Positions 53,722 through 64,000 of a DNA stretch of 64,000 nt are shown here, in pieces. The position numbers were made by a program, and so were the translations under genes. Every line of letters starts with the position of its first letter. Position 1 is the first letter of the stretch. Source of the DNA: Glandiceps talaboti (Eukaryota > Hemichordata > Enteropneusta > Spengelidae); NCBI RefSeq assembly GCF_964340395.1, contig NC_135560.1, positions 6,294,598 to 6,358,597 on the forward strand, written 5' to 3'. The notes beneath the pieces were generated by a model. It had not been told where the DNA came from. It saw nothing but the letters and a program-made list of their open reading frames with translations, and searched no databases.

Positions 53722-53935
53722 GTCTCGCGACAGATCTCACGAGATCCCGCATAAGCCATTGCATCCACATCAACCGCAAGTGAGGGTAGTCAAGCTGAAA
53801 GTGTCAAACTCTAAGCAACGCTATTGTTCTCAACATCATCGCACATAGCCACGGCGTAAGCTTGACCATGATCACATGTTTGACAACCGTTGTTGCTAGG
53901 CATATTTGCATATCTCGCGAGATCTGCAACGAGAC
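53722..53935. mobile_element. small TIR element with TCTCGCGAGA ends (candidate MITE)
   Basis: 24-bp terminal inverted repeats, GTCTCGCGACAG... at 53722-53745 and its inverse at 53912-53935, match at 20 of 24 positions. The right repeat contains the perfect palindrome TCTCGCGAGA (53913-53922). The 214-bp unit is richer in CpG than the flanks. A target-site duplication was not found, and the motif is also a known promoter element, so a promoter remains an alternative. Confidence 0.45.
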
Positions 53936-55599
53936 ACACTTCCCTTATTGCATCATTTGATGTTTAATTTTTGCTAGTTTCAACTGCATGAAAATAAATT
54001 CTATTTACTATATTTTTTAAACATCCACATTATTATTTTCCATGTTGCAATCTTCCTATTTTGTTCACTTTGTGTATAAATCCTTCTTAATTGTGCTAAA
54101 ATACAGATTTTTTCAATTATAGATATGAATGCAGACATACACTAACAAAAATGTGTTTTGTAAGGGCAGTAAGTACGTAAAATCTATCAGGGTTCCCATA
54201 TCATTTTACCAGGGTGCCCCCACCAAAATCATGATTAGGTTCTATAGGAAACACTGCCAGCTTTACTTCTTTCTCCCTCTCTGTTACCGGGGTTCCCCAA
54301 CCTAAAGCAAAAATACTGAATGATGTGGTTTTTTTCATTCACTATATAAAGTGATGCCAAAATGTGAAAAATGGCTATCAGCTACATTTTTTTGAGCACC
54401 AAAATAAATACACTCACATGAGTATTAGGAAAACAGTTAGAATTGAGGCCTGTTATATTCCATCTACAAGCACGATTTATAAAATACGACGACATGTTCA
54501 GAACATCACTCAAAAATTCAATTTTTAATTATGACTTTTACCAAAAAATATACCAACGTTATCCAGTGAAATTAATTATTGAGCAAGAAAATCAAACTTG
54601 AAAATAAAATTGTGAAACTTCATCAGTCAATCCTATTACCGCTTAAAAACCACTCATACAGTTACAAACATTTACTATGACATGTTGTGGTGAACATAAT
54701 ATAGGTGTGCGACCCCTACTGACGGAAAACAAACTGTTGACATTCAAAAGCTTTTTGCTTTATTAAGAATACATGCAGTCGATCCATGAATCATTCAATG
54801 TTTTTAATAGAAACCTTTCTGGGTTTAAGAAACAAGCACTTCAAAATGTCACAGGGTTGCCACAGAATGTGAAATATACAATATTTATGATGGCACCATA
54901 TCAAAATCATTTTAATAGATCACTTTTTAGCATTTCTGTGACAATGCTTAAATCGGGCCTGCAGGCACAGTTATGTAAGTAAATGCTGTTATGGCGAGGA
55001 AACTGTATGTAGAACTGAAGGTTTGGATTTGAAGAAGCCAGTGACAGCTTGTGTTGTGGTGAGATTTCAGTACTCATCTATAATTTCAGATTATAAAATT
55101 TATATACTGTATTTAAAGGTCTGTGGTTTTTGCGCTAAGCATCTACACTATACATATCTTTTGAGATGCTTAAAAACAAGAGTTTTACATTAAAATTCAA
55201 AAGTTTCATGTTGTTTTTTTTCAAACATCATGTAATCCCAAGGTATATATCATGATTTGATCTCTTATCTTGCACTGATTTGCTTCTCTTTTTCTGCTTC
55301 GTTGCTCAGTAAAGTACAGCGCTCATTAAAAAGTCACATGTATGTGCACACATCAGGGTCTCCCCTCACAATGAAAAGTTCTCTAAGTGACAAGGAAAAG
55401 ATATAAAGGTTGGGTATAAGAGAACATTTTAGTATCAAATTCTTGATTGTACACACCTCAAAAGATGTGCGCACAAAGATGTGTTGGGTATGACCTCTGA
55501 CCTTTAAAAGAGTAGTAGCATTCTGTAATTTGATTAACATATTTATGAGTTTGGAAATTATTTGCATATTTCAAACTGATACAGACAACTAAATATACA

Positions 55600-55858
55600 T
55601 GTCATACTCATCATTATCACCACAACCATCATCATTATCACCACAACCATCATCATTATCACCACAACCATCACCATTATCACCACAACCATCATCATTA
55701 TCACCACAATCATCATCATTATCACCACAACCATCACCATTATCACCACAACCATCACCATTGTCACCACAACCATCATCATTATCACCACAACCATCAT
55801 CATCACCACAACCATCACCATTATCACCACAACCATCACCATTATCACCACCACCACC

Positions 55859-55892
<34 letters not shown>

Positions 55893-55896
55893 TTAT

Positions 55897-55934
<38 letters not shown>

Positions 55935-55975
55935 CCACAACCATCATCACCATCGTCATCATCATCATCATCATC
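55600..55975. repeat. 21-bp minisatellite passing into CAC/CAT microsatellite
   Basis: About 12 units of CATCATCATTATCACCACAA-C with CAT/CAC changes are followed by (CAC)n and (CAT)n runs. The plus frame reads PQPSSLS heptapeptides; this is a repeat artefact. Confidence 0.95.
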
Positions 55976-55980
55976 ATGAT

Positions 55981-56065
55981 GAAATGTCTAAGCTTAAACA
56001 AATGTAATTCTAACCAATAATGTTGATAAATAACAGCTGTTTGATGTGCTATTAAACTTAGTTTT
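55981..56065. repeat. second copy of the 48.7-kb dispersed repeat core
   Basis: About 85 bp nearly identical to 48690-48772 (few substitutions, e.g. TAATCCTAGCC versus TAATTCTAACC). It abuts a CAT repeat on the left and ends where the CAA tract starts in the other copy. Confidence 0.8.
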
Positions 56066-56640
56066 AACATTAGCTGCTTGTATGTACCAGCTGGTGTTAA
56101 CAGATACAAGAAAGTGGAATGCTTTTGTTTATACATGGACCAGGTTCATTCCAATATTCCATACATGCTGACATAGTAGCTAACAATGATACTTCACATA
56201 CCCCTTTCATTTAGACCTGCCCCTAAAAAACATCAATACACATTTTGTTTGGAATATAATTTATTTCAAGACAAGGTTCAAAGAATAATTATTTAAAAAT
56301 TTTACTATGATGATAACATATTTAAGCATCCACCAAAGTTAATTGACATTGTCACAGTAACCAGTAACAAAACAAATCAGTAAGTCAACACAGGAAAATT
56401 TGGGGTATGATAAAATGGAAGTTTGAGATTTAGATCTCCTCGTAGTGATGTTTGATTAACAAGTTATGTAGATAAAGGATATCATATTAAATAGATGTAG
56501 TAATTTATGGCAATCTGGTCCACTGGATTTCATCTCTTGTCAAATCATTTTCTTTCAGCTAATCAGTTAATTAAATCATGGTTTAGTGAATTATACAGAG
56601 TATCAAATGATGCTGTGTGTATCGGTCTGTTCAATCTTTT

Positions 56641-57033
56641 ACAACTGTTGACATCAGACCATGGACAAATGGAACCTTTTACAAACAGAGAAAGCAAACA
56701 ACTGAATTGGATTACTAACACTTGGCACAGCATGTTGGAACAGCAGAGACTTGTATTACACAGCAGAGACTTGTGTTGCACACCATGGTTTGATAAGAAC
56801 AGTTTTATGGCCTCTTTATGTGTACATGAAATGCAAGGGGAACTAGACATTTGTTGGTGACCATGAACTATTATGTAAAATGGCCATAAAACTGTTCTTA
56901 TGGAATGATGGAATGTAATACAAGTCTCCGTACATCCAACATTCTGGGCCAAGTGTTATTAATCCAATTCAGTTGTTTACTTTCCCCACTTGTAATAGTT
57001 TCTGTTCGTCCAAGGTCTGATGTCAGCAGTTGT
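56641..57033. mobile_element. inverted repeat with ~150-170-bp arms
   Basis: The left arm 56641-56813 and the right arm 56882-57033 are reverse complements over almost their full length, at roughly 80-85 percent by eye, around a 68-bp spacer. Matching landmarks include CAACTGAATTGGATTA, AACACTTGGC, GAGACTTGTATTACA and AAGAACAGTTTTATGGCC. The left arm has an extra ~20-bp internal duplication (CAGCAGAGACTTGT). No protein is encoded; the overlapping open frames are a by-product. Confidence 0.75.
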
Positions 57034-59070
57034 AGCTAGAAAGAAACCTAGCCAAGTATCATGCCCTAGGATTGTACCGTGACAGGTTTTAAAACATCCA
57101 CCAACAATAAAACACAAGTACTAACAACTACACATCATAAAACAGAAAATGCTACGTTACTATACACGTAACCATGGAAAATGTTCAAATCCAAACACCT
57201 AGCAACTACAATGTTTGATGGCTGTAAACAAAAAATGGTCTTGAATGATTAAAAACCTCAACTTTTGTTCCCTGTCGGCTATTACAACAGATGTCTGAGG
57301 CTGGTTCTCTATATTCTATGAATGGAGACTGGTTTGATGACTAACGTTTGTTTATTTTTGTTTACATAAACCTCTCACTGCTTTAACCCTAAGGTCGGGT
57401 ACAAGTTATTTTTACTATGTGTTTATATTTTTTGTAACTTCTGACTTTTTAAACCTACTTGTACAGGACTGTACACCATGGTTCACTGGTCCTCGTGGTT
57501 TCAACCTAATATTATCTTTCCAATATAGTTTGTAAACTTTGGTTTAATTATTTCACACAAAAGTAAAATGTTATTACAACTCTTATAGAAGGGATACTAG
57601 TATACACATAATACGTGTAGAGTTTGTGTTTTTATGAGAGAGATAAACAGACTCTGACTTGTCTCAACGTCGTCTGCCTACAAGGCATTGGCTTAGTGGC
57701 AGCAGGGATTCGTCTTGTCTATGTACATTAAGTTACTAAACCCCTCCCCTTCTCAATACTTCCCAACCCTCCTGAGTATGATGAATGTGAGTAAACATCA
57801 AATCCAGGCCACCACCTGTATTCATGCTAATACCATAATTTTGTCTTGCCACATAATTTTAAAGAAGAAAACTTTTTTTAAAAATTTTAAGTTTGGCTGT
57901 ACAAAATAAGTTCATACTTCATTTCATGGTTGATCAAATACTGGAAACCTGGAAATTTTCGCTAAAGACTTATTTTCGCTTATTTCGCTGGAAAACAAAA
58001 ATTCAAAAATAAGTAGTGAATAAACTGCTTTCTTGTACAATATACCAGTCTAATAATCAGTAAAAATTAGTCTTTTAGAATGAGCTGAAAACTGTAAAAT
58101 AGCAAAATTTTCTAGTAGCAAAAATATCGAGGTTTATTATACTTTTGCTTGGCAGCAAGTGATGGAAACAGGTTCACCATGAATTCCTCTCAAAAAGTCA
58201 GACAGACAGATAAACATTTTTTTGGAAAGAAATAAAATTGTGATGAGATGTTGGAAAAGAGTATGAGTGAATCTGTTAATCCCTAACTTGGCATACCTAA
58301 ACACAAACTATCAGTGTAAAAGTTTGATTGGTTGTTTTACAACTGCGATGTTAGTATACAACTACTAACATGGAAGGAGACGTTGACAGTCTGTAGGGAG
58401 GACTACTGAGATGCTAGTGTACAACTATAATGTTGGAAAGGAGAAGTTGGCAGTCAGTAAAGTGGACTATAAAGGTTATATCTACAACTGTAAATCACTA
58501 TTTTGTAATCATGATATTAGGGGAAAAGATTGTTACTGTAATGTGATGTTAACACTTTCTATTCTCCTACTTTCATGACTCACATCAGTAATTTATGTGA
58601 GGACAACACTAGTTTGTGTTCATACAGCTAGGCGATACAAATCATTAATGTTTGGCTGCCTAAAAAGTGCCACTACGATAGCCTTCTTGACTACAAAAAT
58701 ATCAAAATGGCCGACTGCAAAAAAAAAAAACATTTGAGTTCCAATACTTTCTGTTCTTTGGACTTTTATATCTATTCTCAGATTAGTGCATCTATTCTTA
58801 GTCCAGTGCTATGCTATCCTTTAGATCTCTCTTTAGACCACGTTGGCATCTAAGCTATTGTACTCTACGAATAGAAGTATCTATACCTTGCTGAGACACA
58901 GAGTCTGTATAGCAATACATGGAATATCAGACAGAACAGGATTGATCATATCTGTGGGATGAACCAATTTCAAGTACCCTGGTATGCCTTTTTGCAGACA
59001 TAATCACGTTATATGGTAATTTTTATGCCTCAGAAACTGGTGGGAAAATGATTTACAAAAGTTATAACAC
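57034..59070. other. intergenic stretch, nothing coding recognised
   Basis: Contains a two-copy ~70-bp direct duplication at about 58345-58475 (GATGTTAGTATACAACTA and GATGCTAGTGTACAACTA). No gene, RNA or element was otherwise recognised. Confidence 0.5.
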
Positions 59071-59084
59071 ACAATCATTAGCAC

Positions 59085-59145
59085 AAGTTTTAGCATTGAG
59101 CTTTCGATCTGTCTTGGTCGACGATCCTCATCAGAATGACAAAGT
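59085..59145 (-). ncRNA. hammerhead-ribozyme-like motif, probable Penelope-like element relic
   Basis: On the minus strand CTGATGA (59134-59128) is followed by a hairpin: GATCGTC pairs with GAC-A-GATC around loop GACCAA, giving 7 bp with one bulge. Then comes GAAA (59105-59102), a minimal 2-bp stem III (GC-TCAAT-GC), and UA at 59092-59091 in the place of the cleavage triplet. This is the hammerhead core order CUGANGA - stem II - GAAA - stem III - NUH. Penelope-like retroelements are known to carry such minimal hammerheads. Stem I is weak here, so it may be inactive. No reverse transcriptase remains nearby. Confidence 0.45.
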
Positions 59146-61439
59146 CCTTAGTTACAGCTCAGTGACCACTGGTGGGAATGTTTCCATGACAACAATGGCC
59201 AGCTGATACAAGTTTATACTTGACATTATTTTTGTTTGGATTAACTTTAGTTCCAATAAATATCCCATGTGTTATAACTGTAAAAACATGTTCAGACCTG
59301 GGACAAACTGATCTGTGTGGTCACGTTGTACATTTTGGGATGTCTGTGATTTTTTTGTCCTGGTCGAGATGACTTGATCAGTACACTGGTTATATACAGT
59401 TTATACCACACCATATCATGACATGCTAACACGACTTGAAAAGTTCAGATATATGGGTCCAAACCTTGCAATCTTGTTTGTGGTTCAGTGACGCTGAGAA
59501 ACTTTTGAAACTTGGTTTGGTTTTGGCAGTGTATAATACTTTCATAACTGGGTGTGGTGCAGAAACTTTCTTTACATGGTTACCACAGAAACTGGGTTAA
59601 AGATAAATATATCATATCACCCTCTCAATAAAGATGTCAACTTTATGGTAGGTTAATTGCTTTCACCCCAAAATTTTTTAAGGGAGGCTATTATTTTGTT
59701 GTTGGTCTTGTAGGAATGAATGACCTTCAAGGACAAGGTTCATGTAAAGTGGAAAGAGTTGTGTGTACTTTATTGTCATTTATACATACAGTAAATGAAG
59801 GAATGGCCATAAACCCAAATCTGTAGCACCTACTGTACATTTTACTACTTTTAGTTTGACACAAGCAGGCCAAAATGAGTTATAGCGACAAAAGAACTAC
59901 TTCAAAAACAACAGTTGGATTTTGATAATGATTTAGTATGCAGGATAGTTATCAGAGACAACTGGAGTGTGTCGTTTGACCTGCTTTTAAGTTTATGTAT
60001 GACAGACCACCTTCAAACCTTCACCTTCAAAGCTATGTTAACTGTATGCACACTCATGGAATTTGTTGAAATGTTGCTTCAATAGAAGTGGTGGCACTTA
60101 TCGTACGACCACATTGGTCTTTTAGTGAAGTGGAAAAGTTTGTCTGGCTCTAAGGAAATTGGTAGCACTTTTAGTTGAATCATTTTCAATCTACTACAAA
60201 GCATGTTTTTTTCACAAATTTTAAAATCAATTCCTCTTTTTTGTAAATTTTGTGGTCGATTTGAACTGCCTAGAACTATAAAGACATACCATCTTTTTAA
60301 TATTTACAAAATTTTGTCAGAGTTTGATTTAAAAGATCTGAGAATGACTCAAGGAAATAGTGTTTCACAACTTTCATTTCTGGCTTTAAAAAAAAAAGCT
60401 TCTTTTCATTTGATGAAACCTCTGAATTTATTACTTCCAGTCCAGACATTAAGAAAATCCACCCACTACATGATGTGGAAGTAGTCATGAACCCTTCAGT
60501 CTATTCTAGGCCACCATCAGTTCCATTCATATATCGTAGCTGAGACACATTATGATCATTTATCACCCCTATTTAAATTACACAACGTGGGTGGAACGTT
60601 CCGCCCACATCGTATCCTAGGTGCTGAGTGACATACATGTGGAATGCTGGGGTGAATTCATTTTGTCTTGGGTTTATACAAGCTACTGGTCCTTTATAGA
60701 TTGTCATGCACTTTTTTATTTGATGTTGTGTCCCCATTATTTGAAGTAACATTTACACATACTTGCCAGTGTAAATTTTCTGTATGTGTAGGTAGGCATA
60801 CCACAACTGACACAGTTATGGATTTCAAGTCATGCTATTCTGAAATGTTATGATGATGAAGACTGAAAAGGAAATCTATCTCCGCTATGTGGGCAGAGCT
60901 AGCAATATTCAATGGCATGCAATCAATGCTCTTGTTTTACCTGCAATCCATACCATACCTGCTTTATCTGGAAAGACACTATCAAATGTCATGTACTGAG
61001 TATGCATTCTAGGCTAGGTAGTATTTCTTTAATGATATTTTCACTGACATCAATATATAATTACGTTCCAGGCTAGACAATGCCACTGGTTCTATTGGTC
61101 AAATGTTTTCATGCATATAAACAGGGTAGATTGAACAAATTCTGACTTTTTCACATTAATTTCTTCCTCATATTTGTATGATATAGTATTCTGCCATTTA
61201 TGTTTCTCTCCAACACATGCTTCCCTGTCTATATTTTCTTCATGGCATATTTCCTAATTTTGCTGTGTCTTCTAATTTCAACTCACAACATTATGACATT
61301 TACAAAGAAATCCTATAGGATCCTATAGGGCACTCCTACAGATTTAAAAAAAAAAAAAAAATATTTTTGGGGGGCATTATATCGATATATTGCCATAAAT
61401 ATCAAAGTCTTACAAACAATTTTATGAATTAATAATGCT
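59146..61439. other. intergenic stretch, nothing recognised
   Basis: Short chance reading frames only. Nothing resembling a Penelope reverse transcriptase or another gene was seen. Confidence 0.5.
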
Positions 61440-62215
61440 TGGAAGTTAGACAGTATATTTTTCTCCAGACTCTCAGAATTTGAACTCCTGACAAGCAAGC
61501 TAAAGTTCTTAATTTCTACTCGTGATCAAGTACAAAAATATGATAGATTAGTAATTTCTGGCTCTTGTCAATGGACTCAACATTATAAATGAAGTTACAA
61601 GGCATGTTTTTCCTCCAGGTTTTCAGCACTTTAAATCCCCGACAGGCATGTTATAGAAGTTCATCTCATGATCAAGTACTGCAAATGATGGATGGGTCCA
61701 CTTTCTTGAATTAAACTACTGTTTTATGCAATACCTTCCCAATGGATTCTACCTACGAACGTTTGCAGTTTAGACAATACATTTTTCTCTACCTAAATTT
61801 CCAGTACTCAAAATCCCAACAGACAAGATTATACAAAAATCAACTTAAGATCAAGCATCAGAAGTGATAGATGGATGATTTCTTGTCATAGCTTTTATAC
61901 ATACTCATCCCAATGGATTCTACAAAAACATTTTTTTTCCAAGTTACAAGACATGTTTTCCTCCAGATTTCCAGAACTCCAAATCCTGACAGGCAAGATA
62001 CAGAAGTTCAACTCATGATTAAGTACTGGAAATTATTAATGGGTAAATTCCAGCTTTCCCTTCTCAATGGATTCTACATTATGAAAGCTTTGAAGCGTAG
62101 AAGGCATGTTTTTTCTCCAGATTTCCATGACTCCAATTTCATGACATAGGAGTTCTACTCATGATGAAGTACTGAAAGTGATAGATTGGCGATTTCTCGT
62201 AACAGCTTTTTTAAA
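61440..62215. repeat. satellite-like array, about five units of 150-175 bp
   Basis: Landmarks CTCCAGATTTCCAGAACTCC, CAACTCATGATCAAGTACTG, GATAGATGG-GATTTCT and CCAATGGATTCTAC recur in the same order from about 61460, 61614, 61785, 61950 and 62115. Units are diverged and contain small indels. Confidence 0.75.
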
Positions 62216-63032
62216 AAACTCTTCTTAATAATAGGTTCTACCTATACTAGCTCCCATCACTATGACTTACACTTCAATATAATTTATAATTATAATTTAT
62301 TTTAAAAATTTTCTCCTTTATTTTTATTTAATAAAAATTCAATTACACCAATATGAACTTCAATAACAATTTCTTTTTTATTGAACTTACAAGGCTTCTT
62401 TCAATATTTGTCAAAACTGATGCCGACCACTTGAACTAAAACATGGTGCTATGCTAACAATGCTATTTCGCCACTTCTGCATTTTATACACACAGTGGTT
62501 TTCGTGTGAACGTGACAGTGCATTCAATATTGTAGAATTGACATAGTGACAGCTGTATGTATACTAGAAGCTAATACTCCTTATATTAGTACACCTACAA
62601 GTGATATTCCAACATGAATGGCAGCAATAAATCATTCTGTTTTTTTAAAATGACATTTCCATTATTTTTTCATATTTCATTCTTAACAAACCCCTGCACT
62701 ATTTAAGTATATATGTACACACTCTGGATTGAATAATGTTTTGATAACAGAATCGAATGATTTATAGATTATTATATATATCTAGAGTTGTGGACCAACA
62801 TATCAGAAAAGAATTATTATTTTAATATTACCCGTTCCTTTTTATTCAAATTTTTTTTCTCAAATTCCTTCTAGTTATTCTTTAATTTGAAGTCATTTAT
62901 TTCATTTGCAACTTTTACACAATAGTGTTGCTTTTCAAATAATATCATTATTTATAGATGCATTATAGTTTTATTTGTGGTCGAAAATGAGTAAAGGATT
63001 TCCTTGTAGGGTCATGGTAGATGGCCAAATCA
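62216..63032. other. AT-rich stretch, nothing recognised
   Basis: Very AT-rich, with no gene, RNA or repeat element seen. Confidence 0.55.
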
Positions 63033-63320
63033 GGGTTGTTGGTGGCCGAGTGGTTAAACCACTTGCCTCTTACCACTGCGATCGGGGTTCGAACCCATTC
63101 AGCGTTCAATTAAATTTACCACGTTGTAAGTAAGAAGAGTGTGTCGTTCAGTTTGACTCTACCGAACAACGCAGGTTTTCCCCGGGTACTCCGGTTTCCT
63201 CCTGCATTAGCACTGAACTCATGAGAGATGGCCCTCACTGGACTTCTTGGGAGATAAGTGTTTATATGCTTAAAGAACTATCCAGTATAAATAAAGATTA
63301 TTATTATTATTATTATTAAA
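63033..63320 (+). mobile_element. tRNA-derived SINE with conserved central core and ATT tail
   Basis: The head has pol III boxes: A box TGGCCGAGTGGTTA (63043-63056, Leu/Ser-like) and B box GGTTCGAACCC (63086-63096). The middle has GGTTTTCCCCGGGTACTCCG and GGTTTCCTCC (63171-63210), a core I recognise from many invertebrate tRNA-SINEs (reported as the Nin domain, from memory). The 3' end reads TTAAAGAACTATCCAG, TATAAATAAAG and (ATT)n, the tail type used by a partner LINE. A possible 6-bp target duplication AAATCA flanks it. Confidence 0.8.
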
Positions 63321-64000
63321 TCATTTAAAAATGTCACAAAGGCATATTGTCTTTAAAATAGGTTTTCCAAAAAGAGAGCAAAATTAGTTTTCTTGAAATA
63401 GGATTTAAACATTTTATTTGGTATATGAGTAGCACCCCCTGCAGGATAGCTTAGAACTAATAGAAGACCAGCAAGTCCTGTTTTTCCCAATTTGTAGTTT
63501 TCTGCGTACAAACAAATACCCCCACCCCCACCCCCACTCTACCCTGGTAGAAAGAGGATCTTGTCTAGTCTGTCGGAGTATAGGTCTTGGAGGAGGTCTG
63601 TCAGCGCTAATACATACCAATGTATACTTTGTCCATAGATCTACATGCTGATTATCTAACAAAGCATTGTTTTGGTTGAAATCACACCTGAGGGCAGGAC
63701 AGATTTGATGCTTGATTAAGTTGGCGTAATAATACTAGTTGGACACATAAAGTTCAAAGCAACATGCACCAGTGGGTTAATCAAACGATCTGATTTAATC
63801 AATGCTTACTGCTAAACACAGACAAATAAAGTGAGAATTGAATGTGATCTATCGGTCTTTTAAATTGAAAAGACTTTAAACAGCACAGACTGATAATTTT
63901 GGACAACTCTAGACATACAGTCACATACCCTTTTTGTGTATTGTAAAAAAGTAAACCTTCTTTTTTAAGTCAGTGTTTTCTGTGGCAAAAACTATAAAAG
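63321..64000. other. right edge, no gene recognised
   Basis: Contains a short CCCCCAC repeat near 63519-63537. The 82-codon minus frame at 63414-63662 has no recognisable domain. Confidence 0.5.

Larger units (their letters stand above)
51351..56640. other. gene-poor stretch with simple repeats
   Basis: No coding segment was recognised. It contains a palindromic GTAACCATGGTAAC at about 51812-51826, GTTACCATGGTTAC near 53083, and a 38-bp direct duplication at 53171-53245 (GAGAATTACGAGAGGGTTTA start). Other items are listed separately. Confidence 0.5.

Noticed and set aside
56507-56952. Frames of 117 and 129 codons on opposite strands
   Set aside because: They overlap the inverted repeat, which explains the two-strand openness; no protein family recognised.
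63043-63112. A genuine tRNA gene
   Set aside because: A and B boxes are good, but the cloverleaf and acceptor stem are not, and the SINE core and tail follow directly.

Overview
This is a eukaryotic nuclear window, very probably from a marine invertebrate bilaterian. It is AT-rich, intron-bearing and gene-poor, with many microsatellites, minisatellites and degenerate dispersed repeats. One copy of a tRNA-derived SINE carries a core of the type widespread in invertebrate genomes. I cannot name the phylum safely; the mix of SINE, repeats and MEX3 protein fits a lophotrochozoan or an invertebrate deuterostome equally well.

Only one protein-coding gene can be supported. It is a complete MEX3-family gene on the minus strand: exon 1 at 9193-9418, a 254-bp intron at 8939-9192, and exon 2 at 7527-8938, giving 545 residues. 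The protein has two KH RNA-binding domains, a 24-residue glutamine tract, a PAM2-like [10 protein letters not shown] segment, a 14-3-3-type RIHSDP site and a C-terminal C3HC4 RING finger. Its 3' untranslated region lies below 7527. A promoter-like region at about 9529-9980 holds one CRE, two E2F-like sites and three CCAAT boxes. A second CpG-rich patch lies at 10600-10970.

The other 50+ kb looks intergenic (or could include introns of unseen genes). It contains a pair of foldback elements that share a broken reading frame (15.9 and 51.0 kb), a 390-bp inverted repeat (56.6 kb), a hammerhead-ribozyme-like motif typical of Penelope-like retroelements (59.1 kb), a SINE (63.0 kb), a SINE/LINE 3' tail (43.5 kb), and a small TIR element with TCTCGCGAGA ends (53.7 kb). 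Tandem arrays include a 48-bp minisatellite open on both strands (32.7 kb), an alternating 51-bp dimer array (44.5 kb), a 21-bp array (55.6 kb) and a ~160-bp satellite-like array (61.4 kb). A few short regions look regulatory: a palindrome cluster at 29.7 kb, three octamers at 11-bp spacing at 38.7 kb, and an RFX X-box at 42.5 kb.

No cooperation between genes can be described, because only one gene is visible. The wide empty flanks around a developmental RNA regulator would suit a cis-regulatory landscape, but that is inference.
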